Positions 53,507 through 62,573 of a stretch of DNA of 64,000 bases are shown piece by piece. Numbering within the stretch: position 1 is the stretch's first letter; each line of letters begins with the position of its first letter. The position numbers and the translations under genes are program-made. The stretch comes from Roseburia hominis A2-183 (GTDB taxonomy: Bacteria; Bacillota; Clostridia; Lachnospirales; Lachnospiraceae): assembly GCF_000225345.1 (NCBI RefSeq), contig NC_015977.1, positions 1,843,501-1,907,500 on the forward strand, written 5' to 3'. A model generated the notes under the pieces. That model searched no databases. It was not told the DNA's origin and saw nothing but the letters and a program-made list of their open reading frames with translations.

Positions 53507-54928
53507 CTATCGCACTGCCACCTCACCGAGGCAGTATCCGTTTTCTGTGGCATCCGCTTCGTTTGCAAGTAAAATCTGTTCCCCGCTGTCTGCATCGCTA
53601 AGATTGATATATACCCGGTAAGTCCCGCTCTCCCAGCCGCGGATCGGAATGGTTCCGGTGAGCGCCAGTTCCCTGTCGTCCTCATTTCCGCCGGAAAGCT
53701 TAAGTAGCTCCTCTTCCCATTCATCCGTATAGCAGACTGCCCCCGTCTCATCTGTAACGCTCACACAGACTTTTGTCTGCCGGTAAAACGGTGCAAACCC
53801 GCTGTTTTTTAAAGCAGCATTTACCTCCACCGTATCCGCCCAGAACGAATGGCTCAAAGCGGCACCGGCAATCCACAGGCGGTACCCCAGATGCCGTTCC
53901 ACATAAGACCAGCCGTCCATTCCGTCGTAGCAGTCATCTGTATTCACGACCGTCCCTGCCCACTTATCCAGGACATTCCTGTCATAGTCCTCGTTTAAGT
54001 AACTCACATGCATGGTTTTCAGATCCGCGATCGCATTTTCAAGATCATTGTACGGGTTATCGACAATCACTTCCCCGCCGGACGGCACACTGCTGCACAA
54101 TACATCCTGAAATGCCAGTTCTTCCTCCCGCGTCCACGCCGAAAAATCCCCGGCGTCCTGTCTGGTGTTATCGCTGTAAGTTCCGTAATCGCTCACGCTT
54201 CCCAGCATGCCGTCATTAAAAAGTCCAAGCCTTTTGGCCAGCGGGTTCTCTGTCCAGCCGTCCGGTGCCGCCTCCCCCGTGATTTTTCTCCACTGCGCCG
54301 GCGTCCGCACGGAGAGAAACGTGGACGCATCGCTCACATCGGCAAGGCGTGCCGCCAGTTCTCTCATAGAATCCGGATCCGTGTATTTTGTTCCGTTCAT
54401 CTCCCCCCAGTTGCCGATAAAGAGTCCCTGAAGCGTATAGATACAGCTGTGATACTCCCGGAGCACATCTCCCACCTGCTCCATATGCTGCAATATAATG
54501 TCAAGATTCTCCGGTTCATACTGCTCGTTCTCCCCGTTCCAGTCATAGAGGAAACGGACGATCCATTTCTTGTCGCTGTCCGCCATGGCTGCAAACAACT
54601 GCCGGACATTTGACAGCCCCTCCTCCGATATGGCACCCGTCCGGTATTCCCGCAGATTGATCTGCATCATTCCAAGCCGCGTCGCGTCATCTTCCCTCGT
54701 CCTGTCTCTTAAATCTGTGGCATAGTCGACCGGTTCATCCGTAATGCGGTAGCCGTAAATGTAATAAAATCCGCGGTCCGGATTGGAAAGCCTCCTGGAT
54801 GACTCTGCAAACGCCGCCGGCGTACATGTCACCTTCCAGTGAAACAGACTGCCCATTTGAGCTGCTGCTATAAGACACAAAACAACCGCTGCGCCAAGCG
54901 CCAAAATCCTTTTCCAACGTCCACTCAT
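53507..54928 (-). CDS. DUF4874/DUF4832 protein, membrane-anchored (copy 1)
   Basis: An N-terminal hydrophobic segment (about 8-26) acts as signal or anchor. It is followed by the DUF4874 opening N-P-D-R-G-F-Y-Y-I-Y and, in the second half, the DUF4832 pattern with H-L-G-Y-R-L-W-I and F-A-P-F-Y. The N-terminal domain is thought to be a TIM-barrel-like glycosidase fold; G-N-W-G-E-M-N in the middle resembles a catalytic acidic segment. The gene overlaps the large membrane-protein gene by four bases (ATGA). The family often accompanies surface polysaccharide genes; its reaction is unproven. Confidence 0.82.
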   Translation of the reverse strand: MSGRWKRILALGAAVVLCLIAAAQMGSLFHWKVTCTPAAFAESSRRLSNPDRGFYYIYGYRITDEPVDYATDLRDRTREDDATRLGMMQINLREYRTGAISEEGLSNVRQLFAAMADSDKKWIVRFLYDWNGENEQYEPENLDIILQHMEQVGDVLREYHSCIYTLQGLFIGNWGEMNGTKYTDPDSMRELAARLADVSDASTFLSVRTPAQWRKITGEAAPDGWTENPLAKRLGLFNDGMLGSVSDYGTYSDNTRQDAGDFSAWTREEELAFQDVLCSSVPSGGEVIVDNPYNDLENAIADLKTMHVSYLNEDYDRNVLDKWAGTVVNTDDCYDGMDGWSYVERHLGYRLWIAGAALSHSFWADTVEVNAALKNSGFAPFYRQTKVCVSVTDETGAVCYTDEWEEELLKLSGGNEDDRELALTGTIPIRGWESGTYRVYINLSDADSGEQILLANEADATENGYCLGEVAVR

Positions 54929-57414
54929 GATTCCTCCAGCTGATATAACCGATAGGTGTTCTGCCGTATCATATAGCAGCAGAAATTCTCATCTTCATAA
55001 TATACCTTCATCTCCTGCGGATAGGATGCTTCAAACTTCCTGCACCATTCGTACGCTTTGGATTCCAGTATCGTGCGGCTGTCCAGATTGGAATAGGTCT
55101 GCGAGAGTTTTGAGAATGTCATCATCTCCCTCTCTGCCTGCTCCCGCGAGATCTCCGAGGCATTGATGCTGTTCCCCTCGCTGAAATAGGTCGTATAGTA
55201 AGAAGTGTATTTTTCCTCTGCCAGCCAGTCCGGTCCGGTAAAGAAGTGGTTCTGCGCGTATTGGATCGGCCGCTTCTCCACATACACAAAAATGTATTCC
55301 GTCGGCAGGGTATAGCCACTTCCGTTCACCCGGTTCAGGAAAGTCAAAAGCTCCTCATGCCGCCCCTGTTCGATCACCTGGTAAAGTTCGTCCGTGGTAG
55401 ACACAATCGTATAGCTGTTCTCCGGGAATTTATCCGTGATGTCCTGTGTCACCATCACCGCCGCATTGTATCTGGTCAGTTCATAGTAGAGGTATCCGTG
55501 AAAAATGCCACGCTGTCTCGTCCCCACATAGATCACCGCCACTCCCGCGGCAAGCGCAAGCGGCAGCACACGTCTGCCGGGCGTAAGGGCGATTGCCCCG
55601 GCAGCCAGATCCACCGGAATGACCACGACCGCCAGAATGAAAAGCTGTTCCGTAGAGCATAGCCTGGAGCCTGCAATAAGCTCCGGCAGCCCGAGGAACG
55701 GCGCCGCATAGACAATCATAAGCAATACCGATATTCCGACCAGCACCGGATATCCGTCAAACAGCTGCCGGATCTTTTTGCTGTCACTTCCCTTTTTTAG
55801 CAGGCCGGTGATAATCCCCGCCGCCATCCGGTACACCGCCCAGAGGATCAGTGCCAGACCGCTAAAAAGCACAATCCATTCCGCCCGGTTCTCACGGTAC
55901 AGCTGCACATACCCGTATTTCCAGACCAGTTGTGCCTTGCCGGCGAACGATGCCGCCATCCGTTCTGCCATCGCAAGCATATGATTACCGGCAGATTGTT
56001 TCGGAGCGCTATTTTGTCCCGCATCCGCACTCCCGCCATCCGGTGTCTGCCCGTTCCCCCCGTGGGATTGTTCCGTCGGCTGCACCGCTGCTTCTGTCGT
56101 CTCCCCGCTCTCTGTCATCCTCTCACCGGACCATGTCTGCTCCTTCGATGTCTGCTCACTCGATGTCTGCGCCTGTTCTAAGATCTGTTCCGCCTGGCTG
56201 GTACGCCCCTCCGCGGTATCCGTACCGTTTATGACATTGACCGCCCATCCGATCGATCCCTGGAACGGTACACCCTTCGCATACGCAATTCCCATCGGCA
56301 GCACCGCTATCAGCACACCGAGGCAGACCGCCTTTACGAGAGATACAAACCTTCTCTTTTGAAAAAGAGCGGGAAGCCTGCACGCGGCAATCACCACGCA
56401 GAGGAAAAACGCCATCATCGTGACATAAAAATGAATGGCAAGGGAAGCCGCCAGTGACAGCAGAAACAGCAGCAGATTCTCATCCGTCAAAAACTTTCTG
56501 ATCCGCTCTCTCCGGCTGCCGGATCTGTCGCTAAAGTCCGTCTTAAGGCAGCGAAGCAGAAACAGTGCGCACAGGAATTGTGTATACAGTCCGAACTCCT
56601 GCGGCAGCGTCCACTGCAGACGGGACATGGAAAAGATCTCGTCAATGCACAAAAGATCCACGGTCAGGAACAACGCCAGTGCAAGCACCGCGGTTCCATC
56701 CCATGCAAATAATTCCTTCAGCAGCAGATACGCGCTGACCAGAAAAACCGCGACGTGGATTCCCGCCAGAAACAGCTGGCTGCTATAAATCTTTACCCCG
56801 AACAGCACGCGCATGGCGTAGATAAAGCAGTGCATGGCTTCCGGGTAGATTCCCTCATAAAAAGGCGTACCGTTTAACAGCCCGTAGATCCACGAGTGGT
56901 GGCGGTACATATCGCCAAACCCGTAGGAGTAATCATGGAATGCCCCGTAGGAAAAATACACCATGCCAAAGCACACAACCACCCCCAGCATCAGATAGAC
57001 GCAGCGCCGTCCCCGTATGCTCCGCCTGAATTGTGCATGTGCACGCCCAATCCCGTTTTTTACCCTGTTGCGCAGGCGAAGCAGCAAAAGCCGGATGCCG
57101 TAGGTTCCCAGAAACAGGCGGGAGATCTTTTTGATCTGCTCCCGCCGCACGGGGTGCCATCTCAGCAAGCCAAGCAGCAATGTGCCGTAAAACAGCACGG
57201 CAATCAGCCATCCGTACAGTATATGAAACACGCCCAGACTTAGTACCACCGTATTGAGCAGCACAACCGGAACCGTCACACAGAAAGCAAACCGCACCGT
57301 ACGGCTCCTGCCTCTTAAATAATCCCGGAATACCACAGACGGCCACACAAACAGAATCATCACATAGGCAAAAAATACCCTGACATATTCCAGTGCCCAG
57401 TACCATGTATCCAT
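54925..57414 (-). CDS. Large polytopic membrane protein, possibly GT-C-like
   Basis: The 829-residue protein has about a dozen hydrophobic segments. A loop near residue 165-185 has F-G-D-M-Y-R-H-H-S-W-I-Y-G, a position where GT-C glycosyltransferases carry acidic motifs. Between two membrane segments (about 405-490) lies a hydrophilic loop rich in Gln, Ser, Thr, Glu and Gly. The last 170 residues form a soluble domain. GGAGGAG lies six bases before the start. The position between a nucleotidyltransferase and a DUF4832 gene suggests a role in surface glycan assembly; the GT-C label is tentative. Confidence 0.6.
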   Translation of the reverse strand: MDTWYWALEYVRVFFAYVMILFVWPSVVFRDYLRGRSRTVRFAFCVTVPVVLLNTVVLSLGVFHILYGWLIAVLFYGTLLLGLLRWHPVRREQIKKISRLFLGTYGIRLLLLRLRNRVKNGIGRAHAQFRRSIRGRRCVYLMLGVVVCFGMVYFSYGAFHDYSYGFGDMYRHHSWIYGLLNGTPFYEGIYPEAMHCFIYAMRVLFGVKIYSSQLFLAGIHVAVFLVSAYLLLKELFAWDGTAVLALALFLTVDLLCIDEIFSMSRLQWTLPQEFGLYTQFLCALFLLRCLKTDFSDRSGSRRERIRKFLTDENLLLFLLSLAASLAIHFYVTMMAFFLCVVIAACRLPALFQKRRFVSLVKAVCLGVLIAVLPMGIAYAKGVPFQGSIGWAVNVINGTDTAEGRTSQAEQILEQAQTSSEQTSKEQTWSGERMTESGETTEAAVQPTEQSHGGNGQTPDGGSADAGQNSAPKQSAGNHMLAMAERMAASFAGKAQLVWKYGYVQLYRENRAEWIVLFSGLALILWAVYRMAAGIITGLLKKGSDSKKIRQLFDGYPVLVGISVLLMIVYAAPFLGLPELIAGSRLCSTEQLFILAVVVIPVDLAAGAIALTPGRRVLPLALAAGVAVIYVGTRQRGIFHGYLYYELTRYNAAVMVTQDITDKFPENSYTIVSTTDELYQVIEQGRHEELLTFLNRVNGSGYTLPTEYIFVYVEKRPIQYAQNHFFTGPDWLAEEKYTSYYTTYFSEGNSINASEISREQAEREMMTFSKLSQTYSNLDSRTILESKAYEWCRKFEASYPQEMKVYYEDENFCCYMIRQNTYRLYQLEES

Positions 57415-57450
57415 TTTGCTCTCCTCCTTTCCCGTCGAACATCCTATTTT

Positions 57451-58656
57451 CTAGCGGAACAGCTTCATCTCCTCCACAAGCTTTCCGCGCGCTCTCGCCT
57501 TCTTTAACACCGCGTACCCCGATACCCGGCGCATCTTAACGTTGCGGTATGCAAAACCGCAGAACATCATCACCCACAACACCGGATGCAGAATGCGGTA
57601 GCGCCCTGCCCCTGGATAGGTGAGCAACATCTGATGATGAAATTCCCGGCAATAATCCCGCCAGCCGGTTCCCCGCAGCGCCACCATACGGTCGGCACTT
57701 GACTTGCCGAACTCCTCCGCTTCCAGAATCTCTGTCAGGAATGCTTCCAGATTTGCAGCTTCCGCCTCCCAGTCAAATCTGCAAAGCAGCAGGGGCACTT
57801 TTTCCCCGGAAAGTCCCAGATATTTTACACAGACCGCCGTCACCAGCCGCGCAAATCCCATCACGCGGCATTCCTCTGCCATGGAGAAAAAACGCTCCTC
57901 TACCCCGCTGCCGTATCCCTTTTCCCAGAATACGACCCAGTCGCAGAGCAGCTTTAACCCGAATCCGGCACGCAGGAAATGCTGCAGCATATGAAGCAGC
58001 AGGTAAAACGCATGATATGCCGGCTGCAGCACCGGAAACTCTACGCCCATCACCGCCGTCCTCTCACAGTGCGCCAGAAATTCCGCCTGATGTGCGGCGA
58101 GCCACTCGTTGACGCTTTTGGAGTCGAACGGCTCTGCCAGCGCAACGTGAATTTCTATTCCGATCTGCTCTGTGCCAACGCAGACGATATGATGGTGCGC
58201 GTGCTGCTCTGGGGCTTTCCGGAATCCATGCTCATGCAGCACCTCATACGCCTTTTCTCCCGCTTTCTGATCCGCAACGAGCAGATCAATATCCCCGGAC
58301 TTGCGAAGTTCCGGCACCGGATAGAGTCCCGCCGTGCCGCTCCCCTTTAAAAGAACCGTCTCGATTCCATGTTCCCGCAAAAGTCCTGTCACATATTTCC
58401 CGAGGAACAGCAAGCGGTAGCTCTGCCGCACCGTCTCTGCGCTTCTCTTCTCAAGGCGCTTCCGGTTCTCATCCTCCTCGGGCAGCTTGGGTGCCAGCAC
58501 GTCGTACAGCAGCGGCAGCACGCGATGCCGGTCTGCCAGTTCAAGAATGGCTCCGTATTTTTCAGCCGGCGGGAGCATTTCCGCCGGTCTGCCGTGCAGC
58601 GCCGCATCCAGCAGCCTGCACAAATCCCATTGTTCTTCTTCCATCTGCTGTCTCAT
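57451..58656 (-). CDS. PF14907-type nucleotidyltransferase family protein
   Basis: The open frame extends far upstream, but the ATG at 58656 overlaps the flippase stop by one base and follows GGAGG by six, giving 401 residues. The sequence has the family layout: L-A-D-R-H-R-V-L-P-L-L-Y, then V-L-L-K-G-S-G-T-A-G-L-Y-P, and the nucleotidyltransferase pair G-D-I-D-L-L-V near residue 150. Members are frequent next to PqqD, HPr-kinase and S24/S26 peptidase genes in peptide clusters. It could modify either a peptide or a glycan precursor; its substrate is unknown. Confidence 0.8.
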   Translation of the reverse strand: MRQQMEEEQWDLCRLLDAALHGRPAEMLPPAEKYGAILELADRHRVLPLLYDVLAPKLPEEDENRKRLEKRSAETVRQSYRLLFLGKYVTGLLREHGIETVLLKGSGTAGLYPVPELRKSGDIDLLVADQKAGEKAYEVLHEHGFRKAPEQHAHHHIVCVGTEQIGIEIHVALAEPFDSKSVNEWLAAHQAEFLAHCERTAVMGVEFPVLQPAYHAFYLLLHMLQHFLRAGFGLKLLCDWVVFWEKGYGSGVEERFFSMAEECRVMGFARLVTAVCVKYLGLSGEKVPLLLCRFDWEAEAANLEAFLTEILEAEEFGKSSADRMVALRGTGWRDYCREFHHQMLLTYPGAGRYRILHPVLWVMMFCGFAYRNVKMRRVSGYAVLKKARARGKLVEEMKLFR

Positions 58657-60200
58657 CACATTCCTCCCCGATGCAGCCTGCCCCACTCGATGCGCCGCAG
58701 GCGCTCCAACACCCGTTTCCATTCTTTCGTCCTGCCGTATGCCATAAAAAACAACAGATTGGGCAGCACCACGCAGAGCGGCAGCCGGATGAGAAGAACG
58801 GTAAGCGGACTTCCCTCTGCCAGTCCGCAGACCAGGTCTGTCACAATCCATACCGCTCCCACACAGACCGCGTATAAAAGGTAGCGCAAATAAAACCGGT
58901 GCACCGGCAGGTGCAATCTTCTTCGGTACAGGACAAACGGCTCCACCCACACCGACGTGAGAATCGTTGACAAAAACGTTCCGATAAATACGCCGAGCGT
59001 CTGATACTGTCTTACCAGAAGAATCGACAGCACCAGATTGAGCGCCGCCTCCGCCAGCGCCTTGTAGCGATCGAACCAGAACAATCCCATGGAATCCCGA
59101 AAGGTCAGCACCGCTTTCCTGGTTCCGTTGATAAAAAAGTTGAGGCATAAGATCATGACAACGGAGCGTTCAAACAGATACTGTCTGCCAAAAGCCAGCT
59201 CCACAAACGGATTGAGCAATTCGTACAGGCAGATCGCCGCAAACCCGTAAAGCCACTGCCCGATAAAAAAGGCCGTCTCAAAAATCTCGCGGATTTTGCC
59301 CTGGTCCTCCGTTGCTCCCAGATTGCCCACACTCGCTGTAATTCCCGCAAAGACCTGGTCCAACACCTGGCGGACGGAACCGATCAGAAGATAATAATTG
59401 GAATATATTCCGACACTGACCACGCCGACAAACGCGGAGATCAGTAAATTATCGGTATTATTTACAACGACCGTCCCAAGCTTGTGCATCATCATGGCGC
59501 GGATATTCCGAAACAGTCCCGTCCGCTCCTCTGCTGGAAGACGTTCCTTCTCTTTTTCCTTTAAATACGGGAAAAGCTTTTCCGCCTTTCGCGAGATACA
59601 CACATTTGACAGAACCGTGCACATCAGATACATCAACAAAAACAGAATAAAGTTTCCCGTAGTAAGCAGCACAACAATCTGCAGCAGATCCTGCAGCACC
59701 AAAAAGCCGGTCTGATAGATGAGCACCACATAATTCATCTGATGCGCCTCAATCAGCGTCCTCTTGTACACCAGCAGATACGACAGCACAGAGTTGGCGA
59801 GATAGAGAAGGTAAATAAACGTCAGATGCTCCACCTCGGGTCTGTTTTTCATGAGCACGTCCATAAACGGAATCAGCGCCAGTCCCAGCACGCCCACACA
59901 CACCGCGGTTCCACGGTAAAATGTCTGGTAAAGCTTCATCAGCTGCTGCTGCTTCTTGATGTTGCCCTCCGCGATCGGCCGGTACAAGGCGTAAGTGATT
60001 GCCGTGCCTGCGCCAAGCTCGGTCAACGAAAGCACGTTTAAAATATCGGTGAACAGACCGTTGATTCCGACATAGTTTTCACTCAGCGTATGCGTAAAAA
60101 TCACACGCGTCACAAATCCCATCAGAATCGCCGTCATTCTGGAGATGACCGCCACGGTTGTATTCATTGCCGAATATTCTGTTCTGCTCTTTGTTTCCAT
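58656..60200 (-). CDS. Polysaccharide flippase (MVF/PST type)
   Basis: The 514-residue protein has about twelve to fourteen hydrophobic helices and the opening N-T-T-V-A-V-I-S-R-M-T-A-I-L-M-G-F, typical of MATE-like exporters of lipid-linked glycans. N-Y-V-G-I-N-G-L-F-T-D-I-L-N-V-L-S-L-T-E-L-G is a hallmark of the Firmicutes lipopolysaccharide-flippase group. It is part of the minus-strand glycan operon, 17 bases after the Stealth gene. Confidence 0.88.
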   Translation of the reverse strand: METKSRTEYSAMNTTVAVISRMTAILMGFVTRVIFTHTLSENYVGINGLFTDILNVLSLTELGAGTAITYALYRPIAEGNIKKQQQLMKLYQTFYRGTAVCVGVLGLALIPFMDVLMKNRPEVEHLTFIYLLYLANSVLSYLLVYKRTLIEAHQMNYVVLIYQTGFLVLQDLLQIVVLLTTGNFILFLLMYLMCTVLSNVCISRKAEKLFPYLKEKEKERLPAEERTGLFRNIRAMMMHKLGTVVVNNTDNLLISAFVGVVSVGIYSNYYLLIGSVRQVLDQVFAGITASVGNLGATEDQGKIREIFETAFFIGQWLYGFAAICLYELLNPFVELAFGRQYLFERSVVMILCLNFFINGTRKAVLTFRDSMGLFWFDRYKALAEAALNLVLSILLVRQYQTLGVFIGTFLSTILTSVWVEPFVLYRRRLHLPVHRFYLRYLLYAVCVGAVWIVTDLVCGLAEGSPLTVLLIRLPLCVVLPNLLFFMAYGRTKEWKRVLERLRRIEWGRLHRGGM

Positions 60201-60217
60201 GGCGTCTCCTCTCTGTC

Positions 60218-61300
60218 TTAGTGCTTTTCCCCTGCTCCGTCCGTTTCAAAGGAACTCTTTTTCGGAAAAGCTTTTAAAAATGCTTCGTTTAATTCCCTCT
60301 TGACCCTGTCATACGCCTCCACCTTCTGGGAATCATTGATGCAGACAGCCGGGCTTTTTTTCTTCTCAATCACATGAAGCAGCGATGTATTCTGATCCGA
60401 GAGATCATAATACCTGCAGAACCGGCAGGCATTGACAGGATAAAAATTACCCTCCAGCTTCTGCCATTCTCTGAGCAGATACTGACTCACATCCTCCCTG
60501 CTGCGGAATCTGTGGCTGCACACCTCCGACAAAAGCGCTCCCTCCCGCTGCCAGAGCGCCTCGTAGGTGTTCTTTAGAAGCGGCGACGGACCGTGCACCG
60601 TATAAAATCCGGTAAACCGCGGGAACATGCGCTCGAGCAGGTTATACCCGAAATATAAGAGCGGATACCCCGGATGCCAGTAGGCTCCCGGCTGCTGCTT
60701 CATGTTTTCCCGCTTGTCAAAATACCTCGCAAGCACCATCGCATTGTTCAGATAGATATACGGCATGACGGCATCCTCCCGGTTTGCCACGACCGGCTGT
60801 AAGGCAAGCATGTCAAGCGGCTTTCCGTCCCGGAAAAACTGTCCGGGGCTTACCTGCCGCAACAGAAACATATCGTCGTTAAAATAGACAAACTGTTCCG
60901 ACAATCCGGGGATGCGGTGAAAATTGAGCTCGATTGTGTGGGAATTAAACGTCGGCAGAAATTCTCCCGGAATATAATCCTCGTGGCGCACAATCTCAAG
61001 CTTCGGATGATTCCCATTCAGCCACTTCGGCACATGTCCCCATGTGACAAAATAGATCTTGTGCACCCACGGGGCATTCTGTTCCACACTGCGGAACCAG
61101 AACCGCAGGCAGTCCCAATCACGGTAGCGCACATCCCTGGTATCGCAGGCAACGCCGGACTTCTCTCTCTCTCCGGTCTCTTCTACCGCTGTTTTCTCCC
61201 CCATCTTCCCATATCGATCCCGCTCTCTCTGCCATGCCGGATCCCCGCCGTCAACCCAGGCAATCACAAAATCAATCTGTGTTTCCTTTTTCTCTTCCAT
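60218..61300 (-). CDS. Stealth-family capsular polysaccharide phosphotransferase
   Basis: Stealth proteins transfer sugar-1-phosphate to build phosphodiester-linked glycans. CR1 is seen as I-D-F-V-I-A-W-V-D-G-G-D (8-19). CR2 covers R-F-W-F-R-S-V-E-Q-N-A-P-W and V-Y-F-N-D-D-M-F-L (the N-D-D segment). Later conserved regions include H-P-G-Y-P and a C-terminal I-N-D-S. The 360-residue length is normal. The ATG at 61300 follows GGGAGG by five bases and overlaps the end of the upstream DUF4832 gene by 29 bases. Confidence 0.88.
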   Translation of the reverse strand: MEEKKETQIDFVIAWVDGGDPAWQRERDRYGKMGEKTAVEETGEREKSGVACDTRDVRYRDWDCLRFWFRSVEQNAPWVHKIYFVTWGHVPKWLNGNHPKLEIVRHEDYIPGEFLPTFNSHTIELNFHRIPGLSEQFVYFNDDMFLLRQVSPGQFFRDGKPLDMLALQPVVANREDAVMPYIYLNNAMVLARYFDKRENMKQQPGAYWHPGYPLLYFGYNLLERMFPRFTGFYTVHGPSPLLKNTYEALWQREGALLSEVCSHRFRSREDVSQYLLREWQKLEGNFYPVNACRFCRYYDLSDQNTSLLHVIEKKKSPAVCINDSQKVEAYDRVKRELNEAFLKAFPKKSSFETDGAGEKH

Positions 61301-62573
61301 GCAATCCTCCCTGCACCATCCATCTGCCGATCAAGAGCCGGCTTCCCGCGCCTTCATTCGCAAACGGCAGCGGTTTTCCGTCTTTCTTCCGCACCATGGA
61401 AAGGTAGAGTTTCTCCTCTTTTCCTTCCCCGTCGTCTTCTCCCGCCGCAATTTCAACCTTTGCCACGTCCGTCTGACCGCCCTTTAATCCGCAGATCTCA
61501 TAAGGAACCTTCTGCACCTTCTGCTCTTTGCCTTCATCACACTCCCGGATCAGAAGCAGATCCGTTTTCTGGCATACGGCGGAAAATCCTTCATTTTTCA
61601 GTGTCACCCAAAGGCTTCCCTTTTTCCACTCTGCACAAAGCACGCAGATCCGGTAACCGAGGCGGCTGCCGATCTCCTCATACAGCGATTTTCCGGACGG
61701 GAGACGGCATGCCTTCCACTCTGCCATCCGCGCCGGGTCATAGATGCTGTTTAAATAGGTCACCTGCATCTTTTGAAGTTCCTCTAAGACTGCCTCCGCG
61801 GACAGCTTTATTCCCGCCAGCGCCTCCCCTCCGCACAGAATATTTTCATCCTGTCCGCTCAGATAAGCCTGCTCATCTGCCGCACACCACGGTTCTTCCC
61901 AGTCTGCCGCCTCCCTCGGCACATCCCCGAACGTCCCCATATGGTCGGCTCCGGCAAACATGGCATCATCGTATAGTCCCAGTCCGCGCACCGGCCTATT
62001 TCCCGCCAGCATGCGCAGATGCACCGGCTTTCGCACCGAGAGTGTCAGCGCATGGTGCGTCGCCTCCTGCCAGGTCTGCGCCAGCAGGCAGATCTGATCC
62101 GGGCGCAGAAACCGGGAGGTATGCATCTCTCCCCAGCTTCCCACAAACACGCCCTGCACGGTCAGAATGGCATCCGCATACCGTTCCGCAAAACTACCGA
62201 GCGCCTGCATGTGTCTCTGCACCACAAAAATGCGCTGCGGCTCGCGCTCCATCCCCTTTCCCTCCGTATCGTAACAGACGCGCAGGATCATCTCTTTTTT
62301 CCGCTCTTGAAAGGCACGAAAAATCTGCTCCGCAAAGTCCAGTGCAAGAGTGTCCAGTTCACGCGAGGCGTAATCGCGGATGTCCAGCCGGACCAGAGCA
62401 AGTGTCTCCCCGGGATAATCCGGCAGCCAGTCTAAGGATACTTTCTCCGGTCTCCCCAGCCGGAACGTGTAGATGTGATACCACCCACGCCCCGGAGCAA
62501 TATAGGGCTTCTGCTGTCTTTTTAAATTTTCTGCGTAAAAAGAACGCTTACTCCTTTTTGTCCATGAAAACAT
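61272..62573 (-). CDS. DUF4874/DUF4832-like protein without anchor (copy 2)
   Basis: The ATG at 62573 (M-F-S-W-T-K-R-S) follows AGGAG by six bases and overlaps the glycosyltransferase end by 26 bases; the longer open frame upstream is the shadow of that gene. The 433-residue protein parallels copy 1: P-G-R-G-W-Y-H-I-Y-T-F near the start, V-F-V-G-S-W-G-E-M-H in the middle and R-L-G-Y-R-I-C-V later. It lacks the N-terminal hydrophobic segment of copy 1, so it may be cytoplasmic. Similarity to copy 1 is clear but distant. Confidence 0.75.
   Translation of the reverse strand: MFSWTKRSKRSFYAENLKRQQKPYIAPGRGWYHIYTFRLGRPEKVSLDWLPDYPGETLALVRLDIRDYASRELDTLALDFAEQIFRAFQERKKEMILRVCYDTEGKGMEREPQRIFVVQRHMQALGSFAERYADAILTVQGVFVGSWGEMHTSRFLRPDQICLLAQTWQEATHHALTLSVRKPVHLRMLAGNRPVRGLGLYDDAMFAGADHMGTFGDVPREAADWEEPWCAADEQAYLSGQDENILCGGEALAGIKLSAEAVLEELQKMQVTYLNSIYDPARMAEWKACRLPSGKSLYEEIGSRLGYRICVLCAEWKKGSLWVTLKNEGFSAVCQKTDLLLIRECDEGKEQKVQKVPYEICGLKGGQTDVAKVEIAAGEDDGEGKEEKLYLSMVRKKDGKPLPFANEGAGSRLLIGRWMVQGGLHGREKGNTD

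Noticed and set aside
58657..59148. N-terminal extension of the nucleotidyltransferase frame
   Set aside because: The extension overlaps the flippase coding region and has no homology; the ATG at 58656 has a strong ribosome binding site.
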